DNA of 64,000 nt from Paracyclopina nana (GCA_019096065.1 JAGUCH010000007.1:518501-582500); one strand, 5' to 3'; counted from the stretch's first letter, positions 34,001 to 44,659 are shown. Notes: generated by a model from the letters alone, not told the origin. Numbers and translations are program-made.

Positions 34001-36655
34001 CTTACTAGCTATCTCCAATTCGGGGGCGAACTTGTGCGTTCCTTCAAATATCTGGGATTTTCCCCAATAATTCCTTATTACATCTTTGTTTATTACCCAA
34101 CGCTGATGTTATTGAGCTAATATACTACAAGGGCTTTCATAATGTTCTAGGCAATCACCTCCTCGATCGAGATGAAAGATAACTCCACTGGCAACGTGAA
34201 AGTCACCTACTTTTCCAATTGCGTTGGCGATGGTCCAATGAGGCAGACAAATAAGTGCTCCGGCCTTCGCGTTGGCTCCAGGGTCCAATTCACTGCCAAA
34301 ATCGAGGTGGTCAAGTGCCCCAAAGATCCGAGGGAATGGAGGCAAACTTTCGAGATCTACCCTGTTGGCATCAACGAGACGGTCCTCGTCGACCTGGAAA
34401 TGATGTGCCAATGTGACTGCGAAAAGCCTGGCAATCCAGTAAAAGGATCTTCATTGTATTTCTATATACAGCATATTTTTATCTCGATCTCTCTTTAAAA
34501 GGGCTACATTGACAATGCTCCCCAATGCTCCAGCCATGGCACGTATATGTGTGGCATTTGCCAGTGTGCTCCGGACTTTTTCGGTCGTCGATGCGAATGT
34601 GATGCGGAAAATCTCAGCTTTCATGGCGATTTGGAGGCCGGATGCAGGCCAGACAACACCACCACAACCTTATGCAACAACAGGGGAGATTGCATCTGTG
34701 GAAAGTGCGAATGCTACCCAAGGGAAAATCCCAACGAGGTGAGCATTGAAAGAAATACATTTATTCTCACATTGACTTGGCAAAGGACCTAACCCAAACT
34801 ACTTACAACACCCAATAACTATATATTTTCTGAAAGCTTATGTCTCAAGGGTTCATTTGGTGATAAAATAAAAATCCTGGCCTATCGCTTCCAATAACAT
34901 AAAATTTTTAAAAACGTTTTGCCCAAAACGGCTCCTTTTTTGGGGATAGTTAGCTTCAATGACCCCCACTAAAATTCAAAAATAAAACTAAAGTTACTTC
35001 ATAGCAAAATCACTAGGATGAACAGAAACAGAGATATAGCTATGCTAAAAATTTATCAATGCCAACTTGATTTGTTTTTGCATAATAAGTTTGGGAGCAA
35101 ATATCTCAATTTGAGTGCATATTACAGACTTGCTTATGAAATAAAAAAAGTTAGTTCTTCTTTTTTCAGAGGGGGTCATTGCTATTAATAATCTCAAAAA
35201 ATAATTAACTGTAGGTGTTAGACGTTTTTGAAAATTTTATGCTATGTGAAGCCATAGGCCAGGATTTTTAAATTACTACCAAATGAATCCTAAGAACATA
35301 AGCTTTCAGAAAATGTATATTTTTTGGGTGTTGTAAAGAGTTTGGGTTAGGACCTTCTTCAATTCAATGTGTTCTGTATCGTGATCACAGAAGCGCGCCC
35401 ACTGATTTCAGTCTGGGAAACTGAATGCCAAATCGAAAGATTGCAAATGAGTCTCATTGAAATGAAATTTGATTTGTCATCGAACTGAAGCCAAAAAATT
35501 GCTCCTTAGTTAACTCGTAAAATCGAACATGAATACACAAAGGATTTTATCACTTATATGTATTCCAGATTGTATCCGGAGATTACTGCGAGTGCGACAA
35601 CTTCTCCTGCGATCGCTACGATGGCAAGCTGTGCTCCGGTCCGGATCACGGAGTGTGCAACTGCGGCAAGTGCGAATGCAGCTCCGAGTGGAATGTACCC
35701 GGATACACAGCATGCGAATGTCGAGCTTCCAACGAGACCTGCATCACTCCCTATGGAGAGCACATCCACAAGGAGTGCTCCGGCCATGGCACATGCGAGT
35801 GTGGAGACTGCAAATGCTTCGAAACTGAGGAGGGCCAATACTCTGGCAGATACTGCGAAGATTGCCCCGTAAGCTCGATTTTCCCAATTGAATTGGCCAA
35901 TAATCTCATTATTGCAATCAATCAATTTCTCCAACAGACTTGTCCTGGCAAGTGCGAGGAGCTGCAGCCCTGCGTCCAATGCCTCCAATTCGAGTCTGGC
36001 CCACACATGGACAAAACTGATGAGTTTGGAGTGCCACTCTGCGACAAATGTGAGTTCCAGCCCATCGAGGTGGAAAAGGCTGAGGACTACATCATTGAGG
36101 ATGAGAGGCTGTGCTCCTTCATTGATGATGACGACTGCAGAGCCACGTTCGTCTATGGCTACCATAATGCCACTGGCCAACTCCAAGTCTGGGTGCAAAA
36201 GACCAAAGAGTGCCCTGTGGTTGTGGACATCATGGGCATCGTCCTGGGAGTCATTGGTGCCATTGTGGCCATTGGACTCGCTCTGATCCTCATGTGGAAG
36301 GTTTTCACCACCATTCACGACAGGCGAGAATTTGCCAGATTTGAGAAGGAGCGAATGCTCGCAAAGTGGGATACGGTAAGTTGCAATTGAAATTTTTTAG
36401 GCATGGTGACTTTAACAAATCAAATTGCTTTTCAATGTAACGCGTTGCTCCGCTTTCGATTTGGCATTCAGTTGGCCAAACTGAAATCTAATCATGAAGG
36501 AAAACGCTTGCTTGCGTCAATTGTGTGATCGACATTTTCTGAAATGGCTAGAAGAACACAGCCTTCAATGCAATTTCATCTTGTTGCAGGGAGAAAATCC
36601 AATCTTCAAGCAAGCCACATCGACCTTCAAGAATCCAACTTACGCTGGGAAGTAA
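31017..36655 (+). CDS. mys: Integrin beta-PS subunit
   Basis: Beta subunit pairing with PS alphas for matrix adhesion. Exons: 31017-31196, 31681-31897, 31958-32186, one of 32569-32653 or 32742-32826, 33232-33666, 34151-34438, 34502-34738, 35569-35868, 35938-36375, 36590-36655; 824 residues, all junctions in phase. The start is supported by an in-frame TAG two codons upstream. Order: signal peptide, PSI domain ([19 protein letters not shown]), beta-I domain with [14 protein letters not shown] and ADMIDAS region, [18 protein letters not shown], Cys-rich I-EGF repeats, beta-tail, TM ([20 protein letters not shown]), and tail [18 protein letters not shown] with NPIF and NPTY motifs ending FKNPTYAGK, close to fly Mys. 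The first NPxY is NPIF, which keeps an aromatic but cannot be Tyr-phosphorylated. Confidence 0.97.
32569..32653 (+). CDS. mys: Integrin beta alternative exon A (85 bp)
   Basis: First of two homologous exons in the beta-I domain (specificity-determining loop region). Acceptor gttttcag, donor tcggtaaga. It encodes [20 protein letters not shown] then LSKDTSTFS. It starts in phase 2 and ends in phase 0, same as exon B. Fly beta-PS has the same arrangement (exons 4A/4B). Confidence 0.9.
32742..32826 (+). CDS. mys: Integrin beta alternative exon B (85 bp)
   Basis: Same length and phase as exon A, 88 bp downstream. Acceptor ttgtgcatag, donor gctgtaagt. It encodes [20 protein letters not shown] then LTTDTRTFA. 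It shares [12 protein letters not shown] with exon A and differs in the second half. Splicing A to B would break the frame, so inclusion should be mutually exclusive; the 88-bp spacing is short, which could itself hinder joint inclusion. Confidence 0.9.
34785..35355. repeat. Foldback element in integrin beta intron
   Basis: Arms about 34786-34925 and 35215-35354 are inverted: ggacctaacccaaact faces agtttgggttaggacc, followed by acaacaccca / tgggtgttgt and ctgaaagcttatg / cataagctttcag. No open frame between. It occupies most of the 830-bp intron between exons ending 34738 and starting 35569. Confidence 0.8.
35869..35937 (+). other. mys: Short in-frame intron of integrin beta (69 bp)
   Basis: gtaagc...ccaacag intron whose 69 bp contain no stop in the coding frame, so retention would insert 23 residues ([20 protein letters not shown] plus LQQ) between the last I-EGF repeat (YCEDCP) and TCPGKCEEL. 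Removal gives the normal Cys spacing, so splicing is expected. Confidence 0.6.
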
Positions 36656-36997
36656 GTTGTAAGTGCTGTGAAACCAAAAAACCACACTAAATGAGGTGCA
36701 TGAAAATAATTAACCCAACTCCACAATATGTATTGTTCATATACATCCCTCCAAGATTGGGATCAGATGATCTCCACCTTTGTGCCATCATCATCATCAA
36801 CTTTTTCCATATACTTTACTACCACTATTTTACTGACAATTGAAGGTAGCCAGAAGCTAGTCACAAAGTTTCAAACAACCATTGGTGCTGCTTACGAGCC
36901 AACAAAAGCTTGCTGGTGAAGATCCTGCCTTGAAGAAAATCTCATGACTAATCTCCAGTATAACTAGACTTAAAAAAACTTTGTTGTCATTCTCGTT

Positions 36998-37156
36998 AAT
37001 ATAGGATTATACACCTCTAGGCTGGAGGATAACACGAATTATTTTTTAGTGTCAAGTGACAGATCACGAGTGAGCGGAGCGAACGAGTGATTGGCACGAG
37101 ACACTAAAAAATAATGAGTGTTATCCGACAGCCTAGAGGTGTATAATCCTATTACT
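36998..37156. repeat. Small foldback element
   Basis: ggattatacacctctaggct faces agcctagaggtgtataatcc; inside, ttattttttagtgtc faces gacactaaaaaataat, with centre cacgagtgagcggagcgaac gagtg. About 155 bp, nearly perfect pairing over 65 bp per side. Confidence 0.85.
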
Positions 37157-37454
37157 ATTAGCTGCCCCCCAACATTTCAAGCATTGGCTAAAATTGAATT
37201 TACGAAAGTTTTTTGGCTTGATTTTTGCAAGATATGCCTTAAATTTTGCAGCTCGCTTAATTGCAGATAGCGAGCGTGAGCTCATCAAAGCTGACCCAGC
37301 GGTCTAGCCTTCAACATGCGCATGCACCTGTTGCTGTTGCGTCTTGCTAGCATGCCGTGCCAGCCCATTCGGCCATGTTTCTTCATCGCTCGCTACTTGC
37401 TAGTTTACTGCTGTATGTATTTAACCCAGCTTCTGAGCAATTTTTTCTAATCAA

Positions 37455-37520
37455 ATTGGTGGCTCAGTGGTAGAGCGTCGTCGCACTACCCGGGTGACCG
37501 GGGTTCGATTCTTACTACCT
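37455..37520 (+). repeat. tRNA-like (SINE head) sequence
   Basis: An A-box-like GGTGGCTCAGTGGTAGAGC and B-box GGGGTTCGATTC at tRNA spacing, but no matching acceptor or anticodon stem, so a tRNA-derived repeat or pseudogene rather than a working tRNA gene. Confidence 0.5.
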
Positions 37521-37747
37521 CCTTCCTTTTTTCTATGAAATTCAAATAAAATAGATGGCGCAAGGATCAAGTGAGGTATAATGATCATTATCCACTTGCA
37601 GATGCATAATGTTCATTATCCTCCTCTAGATCAAACAACAGTGAAAAATCATGGAAATTATATGGTCGGAACTTATGTACTGCTCAGCCGTCTCAGCTAA
37701 TAGTAATATGTATTAATAATACACAACAGCTTTTAGCGGAAAATACA

Positions 37748-40700
37748 TCAATTTTTCTCCTTCCGGAATGACAGCATGGATTTCAATTTGCTGGGCGATT
37801 TCAAAGTGTCCGTTTCACGCATGTGCTTCTCAATGTCGTCAAAGTCTGGTGGCGGAGTGACTCGCTTGTCCTCATCTAGTTGCTCCTCTTCATTGTCATC
37901 ACCAGTCAGCTCCACATAGAGTTTCTTCAGCAAGTCTCCGAAATTCTGGTGCTCCATAGCCTAGGTTGTGTAAGATTTTCAGTTATGAAATGGCCAAAGG
38001 CAAAAAGGTCTCAAGTTGCTAATTGGATCTACTTTAGAGCGAAAGTTATCCGAAAAGGCTCAATAATCCTGAAGCCTCTTCTACTGCTGGCTCCAATAGA
38101 CCTCCAGCCTAATGTGGCTTTCATCTACGTAATATTAAAGTTATCATTTCAAGTCATATAATTTTAGAGCTTACAAATTGTCATAAGCTGTCAAGTTATT
38201 GTGTGATGAAATGTATCTAATCTACATTTTATGTGGTTATCATCTGTAGGCCGCACAAAAACACCTGATTAAATGTGATATTTTGTACAATTCAGTAGTT
38301 TGGTGTATTCCTTCTGGTAAGTAAATTATATCTTATTCTAGATAAAATAATTTCATAAATGTAGGCATTAGATATATACATTTTTTACTTTTGTGATTGT
38401 CATTTCTTAATGCTTTATTTTACTATTTAAATGAGTTAATTGAAAAGCTTGACTTATGAAATTCTTAAAAATAGAGGGAAAATTCACTAATCTTAGTCAA
38501 TACTGTTTTTAGTTGTGATAAAAGACCAACAATTTTAGTAAAAAGCATAAATTATGTAGACATTTTCCTGAGCCCATTGGATACAAAAAACCAGTATATC
38601 ATTTTAGTGAATAGACAAAGTTTTGCAATCGATGCAATATTGTACCCAATCAGTTTAAAAATGGAGTACACCAAGTGTAGCATGTCACTTACGCGAGCCA
38701 GGTAATACAAAATCAGCCAATCCGAATAGTTGAGCCTTTGTACCACATTTTCTACATCTGATCTCCTAATTCTTTTGCTCGTATACCCGAGATTTTCAAG
38801 GAGTACCATTCTAAAAGGAGAGAGTACGGGAAAATGTATTTTTATTATGAAGAGCTCGATTTGCGTCATCCAGCTTCTTAGATTGCTTTTCCATAATTAG
38901 ATGATATAAAAAAGTGCTTTTACCTTTGACGGATGTCAGGCATGAAAAATTGCATAGCTCGCACAATCAAATGGATGGCGGTCACAGTGGCCAAAAGGAT
39001 GAACCAGAACCAGAGGAAAATGTAGATTTTCTCGTTGACAATGTTCATGGAGAGGACGCAGAGAGCATCAAAACGTTGAATCGTGCCAGACCCTCCGTAC
39101 TTGTGGAAAATGCATTTGGTCATTCGTGGAAAAACGCGAGACATCGGATCAACTCGAGTCTCTGGCTCCATCTCAGAAAAGTGCAGAACCTATAAATACC
39201 ATCCAATTCATGAAAAAGACATAATAAGGAGCATGGCGTTCATCTATGGTTTTTGTCTTTGACATACTCAAATCAAATTAACTTGATATGATACTCGATT
39301 GCCACCGTTCAATTTGGTATTCAGTTTGCTAAACTGAAAATAACTTGTGAAGGAACTCGCTGACTTTTGTCAAGATTTTTCATGTTCAAAGTAGATGAAC
39401 GTTGCATTATGCATGAATGGTAGTTTACCAATAAGGAGCATATGGGGTTCATCTATAGTTTTTGTCTTCGGCATACTCAAATCAAATTAACTTGTGACAA
39501 TGCTCAATTGCCACCGTTAAATTTGGTATTCAGTTTGCTAATCTGAAAATAACCTGGGAAGGAATTTGCTACCTTTTGTCAAGATTTTTACATACAAAGT
39601 AGATGAATGTTGCATTATGCATGAATAGGAGTTTACCAATAAGGATCACATGGCGTTCATCTATAGTTTTTGTCTTCGATGTACTCAAAGCAAATTAACT
39701 TGAGACGATACTCAATTGCCACCGTTCAATTTGGTATTCAGTTTGCTAAACTGAAAATAACTTGTGAAGGAGCTCGCTGACTATAGTCAAGATTTTTTAT
39801 ATACAAAGTAGATGAACGTTGCATTGCGCATGAATGGTAGTTTACCTCAGTCCCAAATTTGGTAAATGCTCCTCCGAGGAAAACGTCTGTAAACTTGATT
39901 TGCGCAAGTACATTGATCAAATTGAGGAGCTCACAAAAGAAGAACTTCAAAGCCCAGACTTGATGCTCGGATCGGAAATTCTTCACTCGCTCCAGGAAAT
40001 ATCCGCTCAATTGGTTGACACTCTTCTCCCTGTCCTCTTCATTATCGATGGTCAAATTCAGCCCACTGATGATCCTCTTAAACGAAATCGGAACATTTAG
40101 CCAATCCGGATTTACTCACGCAACCTCTCACCTCCATTCGGCCACCCTCCAAAATCTTCCAAATCCAATGTGGAGCATAAAACAAGATTGCTTGAAATGC
40201 AAGCACAAATGGCACCCATTGGTAGTAAGCATGGTAGATCCTCTCATCACTCTCCTTCATTGGCCCTTTGTAGGAATTTTTTTATTCTATCTGTATGCAA
40301 TCTGTTTCCTGTTTTCAATTACCGACTCCATGATGCAAAAAGTCAGTACCAATGGTGCCATTGAAGTGCTTTGGCAAGGTGAACGTGTTCATGATCCAGC
40401 AGTATCGGTTCACTACTTCAGGTTTGATACCAGTGCCTTTATCAATCATGCATTGGATGGAAGAGTCGGATTTGTCGATGTAGGAGTACGAGCTCACCAA
40501 GGCTGTACTTGCCATCAGGATGACAAACGTGACCTGAAACGATAAAAGCATCGAGTCTGACCTTATAATAATGAAGCATCAGTAATTTTATATACTGTTA
40601 TACGATTTCCTCGTGTTATAATTCAGTTTACCGATCCGACTCAGCTCTTTTATATCACAGTTCTTTCTAAGCAATTTGAGGGATATTAAATACGTAATGG

Positions 40701-42698
40701 CCCTGGAATCAAATTTGAGGGATTTTAAGTAATTTAATGCCCTTCATATTCCATGGAACTAATCCAAATTCCCAAGAAATTAGATAAAAGAGAGGATCAT
40801 CCTAGGTTTGAACCTCAGACTGTTGGATCATGAACACGTTCACCTTGCCAAAGCACTTCAATGGCACCATTGGTACTGACTTTTTGCATCATGGAGTCGG
40901 TAATTGAAAACAGGAAACAGATTGCATACAGATAGAATAAAAAAATTCCTACAAAGGGCCAATGAAGGAGAGTGATGAGAGGATCTACCATGCTTACTAC
41001 CAATGGGTGCCATTTGTGCTTGCATTTCAAGCAATCTTGTTTTATGCTCCACATTGGATTTGGAAGATTTTGGAGGGTGGCCGAATGGAGGTGAGAGGTT
41101 GCGTGAGTAAATCCGGATTGGCTAAATGTTCCGATTTCGTTTAAGAGGATCATCAGTGGGCTGAATTTGACCATCGATAATGAGGAGGACAGGGAGAAGA
41201 GTGTCAACCAATTGAGCGGATATTTCCTGGAGCGAGTGAAGAATTTCCGATCCGAGCATCAAGTCTGGGCTTTGAAGTTCTTCTTTTGTGAGCTCCTCAA
41301 TTTGATCAATGTACTTGCGCAAATCAAGTTTACAGACGTTTTCCTCGGAGGAGCATTTACCAAATTTGGGACTGAGGTAAACTACCATTCATGCGCAATG
41401 CAACGTTCATCTACTTTGTATATAAAAAATCTTGACTATAGTCAGCGAGCTCCTTCACAAGTTATTTTCAGTTTAGCAAACTGAATACCAAATTGAACGG
41501 TGGCAATTGAGTATCGTCTCAAGTTAATTTGCTTTGAGTACATCAAAGACAAAAACTATAGATGAACGCCATGTGATCCTTATTGGTAAACTCCTATTCA
41601 TGCATAATGCAACATTCATCTACTTTGTATGTAAAAATCTTGACAAAAGGTAGCAAATTCCTTCCCAGGTTATTTTCAGATTTTCCAAATTCCCAAGAAA
41701 TTAGATAAAAGAGAGGATCATCCTAGGTTTGAACCTCAGACTGTTGGATCAGCATTCCAATACTCTAACCACTGAGCTATGGAAACATCATGAATATTCC
41801 ATGCTTTGTATAGGACTTAACCATAATTTAAGCAAAATAGAGAAATCAAAAATAAAGTTTAGGAATGACTGGGGTTTGAACCTAGTGCTCTATCCATTGT
41901 ACCATGGGAGCACCTCTGGAGAAGTGGTTTTTAAAAGTCTATTTTATTGCTCTCAAACCACGGGATGCTAGCTCATGAGAGCCAGTGATATTCACATAGC
42001 AACTAAAAATTAAACAGTATTTTCTAGGGCACGGGGCAGCCCGGTAACTTCATTAAAACACTCAAAAATCGTATTACAGAATATAAAATTGTATATTTTG
42101 AGCTGGGGCACGTAAAGTAGGGTCATTAAATAGCTGACCTCGGATTTTAAAATGGAAAAACACTCGTACAATTGCAGCCCTTGCAGGCTCGGGCTAGTAA
42201 AGCTGTACTCGAGTTTTCCCATTTTAAAATCCTCGCTAAGCTATTTAATGACCCTACTTTACGTGCCCCAGCTCGAAATAAATAACTATTTAACTCCTTA
42301 CGTTTTTATCTTTGTTTAGGGTTTTTTGTTGCATCTCAGAAATTGGTCAGAAGAAGGAGAAAAATGACTTTATTTAAAATGCTCAGAAATTTTGAGATTT
42401 GGCTTGAAATTGCAAACTTTAGACATTCGCATTAAAAGTTTTCCTTTTGAACTTGATGCATATAAAACGTTAAGGAAGATATTTTAAGCTAGGTTAATTT
42501 GCATACTGTTCGTAATAATGCCAAGGATAGAAGCAAAATAAGAAAATTAGCAGAGTTTTTGCAGCCGGAGTTATCTTCAATGAATCATTGTTTTACCTTG
42601 TAATGCAGCTTGAAAATGGCATTATCCGGACGTGGAACTTCCACCGATTTTTTCGGTTTTATTATGTAGGGAGTGACTCCCTTGAAAACGCCGATCAT
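37748..42698 (-). CDS. Innexin gap-junction protein
   Basis: Four-TM subunit of invertebrate gap junctions or hemichannels, 424 residues. Exons: 42698-42597, 40533-40323, 40265-40132, 40076-39846, 39189-38924, 38810-38693, 37960-37748; all in phase. Signatures: N-terminal [10 protein letters not shown]; extracellular-loop Cys (SSIQC, NRYCW); the family motif [45 protein letters not shown] in TM4; cytoplasmic tail ending [10 protein letters not shown]. Exon 1 lies 2 kb upstream of exon 2. That intron contains an inverted copy of exons 2 (part) to 4, tRNA-like repeats and a foldback element. I cannot assign an innexin number. Confidence 0.93.
39222..39846. repeat. Three tandem ~205-bp units in innexin intron 4
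   Basis: Units starting near 39222, 39429 and 39638, each with aaggaNca, ggcgttcatctatagttttt, gccaccgttNaatttggtat, TTCAGTTTGCTAAACTGAA (or variant) and cttttgtcaagattttt. The last unit ends at the exon-4 donor. Each unit includes one copy of the dispersed palindromic-core repeat. Confidence 0.85.
39540..40398. repeat. Left arm of 859-bp inverted duplication
   Basis: Genuine innexin segment: part of intron 4, exon 4 (40076-39846), exon 3 (40265-40132), the 3' part of exon 2. Its reverse complement recurs at 40824-41682 with one difference noticed (a c/t near 40034). Confidence 0.95.
40764..40830 (+). repeat. 67-bp direct repeat, left flank of the inverted copy
   Basis: Begins ccaaattcccaagaaattag and ends ctgttggatca. 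It is identical to 41685-41751, which lies on the other side of the inverted copy. The last seven bases (TGGATCA) overlap the start of the inverted arm. Confidence 0.9.
40824..41682. repeat. Right arm: inverted copy of innexin exons 2-4 inside intron 1
   Basis: Reverse complement of 39540-40398, equal length (859 bp). As exons it would read on the plus strand (exon 3 copy 40957-41090, exon 4 copy 41146-41376), but exon 2 is cut, and no start, exon 1 or downstream exons accompany it, so it is not a gene. It lies in intron 1 of the intact gene and would make a very long hairpin in the pre-mRNA. Confidence 0.95.
41685..41751 (+). repeat. 67-bp direct repeat, right flank of the inverted copy
   Basis: Second copy of the 67-bp flank. 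Here it continues into the remainder of a tRNA-like repeat (41720-41785), showing that this side holds the original sequence. Confidence 0.9.
41720..41785 (-). repeat. tRNA-like (SINE head) sequence
   Basis: Minus strand: A-box TAGCTCAGTGGTTAGAGT, a perfect 5-bp anticodon stem TTGGA/TCCAA with loop ATGCTGA (GCT, Ser-like), and B-box GGTTCAAACC; the acceptor stem does not pair. A second, internally deleted tRNA-like piece lies at about 41868-41912 on the same strand. Confidence 0.6.
42098..42276. repeat. Foldback element in innexin intron 1
   Basis: gagctggggcacgtaaagta faces tactttacgtgccccagctc; next gggtcattaaatagct / agctatttaatgaccc and attttaaaatgg / cccattttaaaat. The centre (cactcgtacaattgcagccc, tgcaggctcggg) resembles the sequence at 12034-12105. 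Confidence 0.85.
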
Positions 42699-44590
42699 TT
42701 TTCTTTGCCAATTTTAAGCTTTTCGGCAAAAGAAATCAGTTTTCAGCCCTCCAATCAAGCGCAATGTTACAAGTTTCAAGTCCAGATGAAGATAAGCATA
42801 AAGCTGCTGAGGTCGTCCTCATTTACTTGTAAATGCTGAATTTCACTTTTAGCATATCTGAGTCAGGTGTTTTTTCAAAATTGCAGCCACAACTGAACGC
42901 CTTTCATTTTGAGGCTGTGCAAATTGCTGTTGAAGTCTGAGTAGTAATGTGGCTTTCCTCTTCAACGACATTTTGACAGCACATCAAAGACTCTTTTGCT
43001 TGAATAAGCAGTTTTTTAGGCTACGCTGCTTCAAAAATTACCTTTCGCAATCGTTTTGAATAATTTGAATTTCGTTATTTTTAGGATTTAGGTCATGTGA
43101 CAAATTGAAGAATGGAGCTTCAAGCCAAAGCTGTTAAAAAAATCTACAACATTTTCTTCAAAAGCCTACGCATTTTTATGGCCGGGCTTCAAGAAAAGGA
43201 AATAACTTAGTATGACATTATATCTAAAGGGCAATTATTAACACAAATGGGCCAAATTGCGCGGACCAATTAAATCCATTGCCCTTTGCCTTTCTTTGTT
43301 GAATTTGACATTAACATAATGCAATTTAAAAAGCCCGATTTTTACGGTCTGAATGTCATCCAATCTGGAAATCTTTTAGCTTTTATGCTACCAAAATGGA
43401 AGAATAAGTGCTTTTATTAGCGTTTTGCCATTTTTGCGCACATGAGTGCGACGTTGTACAAATAAATCTTGGCCCACTGAGTGTAGCACAAATTGGAAGC
43501 CATGGCGATAAAATAAGTTCTATTACACTCTGTACATTCATGCATCTTTGCTTAGGGATCAAAAGTTTGCTTTGTTTCATATCAGCAACAGTGTGACTAA
43601 CTTCTCTTTTCAAGATAAATCTGTCACAAGCATTTTATCAAAAAGCTGGTGGCAAGCAAGGCTCAATATTGGCACAAGTAATCTTGCAAAAAAAGTTGCA
43701 ATTACTTTTTCTAACGGATGATTCTCACCTCAAATTCACGAAACCTCGCCAATCTACCAGATTATGATTTTTCACTGATAAGGGCACTCAAATTTTCTTA
43801 ACTAATTCAGCAAGTTGTAATCAAGGCCACTTTGCATGAATCAAAGTATGTAGAATTTGCAACTTGTTTATTCTGCCAATTTTAAGGCAAAAGCAACCAA
43901 ATTATGAAAATCTAATTCTTGAGCTGATGCATGCGCAACAACATATAACTTTCCATTAGCCTCTGCGTCTTTCTAAGAGCAAATTAAGCAATGTTTTACT
44001 ATTATCAAGAAATTTGACAAATTCTTTACTGTATGAACGCGTTTTCAAAGACTAATTGCACCTACGCTACGCAATAATTTAAAATCTAGAAATCTTTACT
44101 TATAAATTGGAAATAACAAAAATTGTACCCTAATTCATATAAACCTAATTGGTGGCCTTCATTTTGATGGAGAGTAGTGCAAACGAGAAGCGTCCGTCAC
44201 TAATTATATTTAGCGTCAAAAGAAAATGCTGTCAATTAAAAAGTCCGTCAAATCACCGTTAATGTAAACAAATGCATTGATTCTTTCTGGCTGTATGAAC
44301 GCGTTTTTAAAGACTATCAGCACCTGCGCAATAATTTAAAATCTAGATCTTTTTACTTTTAAATAGGAAATAACAGAAAATTGTGCCCTAATTCATATAA
44401 ACCACATAAATTGGTAGCATTCATTTTCATGGATGTCCGTCACTAATTATATTTAGCGTCAAAAGAAAATGCTGTCAATTAAAAGTCCGTCAAATCACCG
44501 TAATGTAAACAAATGCATTGATTCTTTCTAGCTTTGCCGCCGCGCGTAAGAAAAACATGCATTAAAAAGTCTGTCAAATAGCCACCGTGT
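42699..44590. other. Spacer between innexin and Fos
   Basis: No gene recognised in this interval between divergently transcribed genes. The right part is a tandem duplication (44029-44532). The innexin promoter should lie just above 42700. Confidence 0.4.
44029..44532. repeat. Direct tandem duplication of ~250-260 bp upstream of Fos
   Basis: Units about 44029-44290 and 44291-44532 share ctgtatgaacgcgtttt, caataatttaaaatctaga, ccctaattcatataaacc, gtccgtcactaattatattt and aaacaaatgcattgattctt. Small indels separate them. Confidence 0.9.
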
Positions 44591-44600
44591 AAACAGAGCA

Positions 44601-44659
44601 TGACTCATGCCCCTCACGGTGACGTCACAGAAACTTCGAGATTGTCCGCTGTGACGTCA
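44601..44659 (+). promoter_or_regulatory. kay: AP-1 site and paired CREs upstream of Fos
   Basis: TGACTCA (AP-1/TRE) at 44601-44607 and two perfect CREs, TGACGTCA, at 44620-44627 and 44652-44659. Spacing between CRE starts is 32 bp, about three helical turns. Vertebrate c-fos promoters also use a CRE, bound by CREB, and AP-1 sites for self-regulation. Confidence 0.75.

Larger units (their letters stand above)
36656..37747. other. Spacer between integrin beta and innexin 3' ends
   Basis: Convergent-gene spacer (3' ends face each other). It holds the foldback element at 36998-37156 and a tRNA-like sequence at 37455-37520; no gene recognised. Confidence 0.5.

Noticed and set aside
35554-36318. 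254-codon minus-strand frame
   Set aside because: Antisense of integrin beta Cys-rich exons; no domain.
37455-37520. Functional tRNA gene
   Set aside because: A- and B-boxes are present but acceptor and anticodon stems do not form.
40815-41484. Second innexin gene on the plus strand
   Set aside because: An inverted partial copy of exons 2-4 only, without exon 1, TM3-TM4 exons or a start; treated as an intronic duplication.
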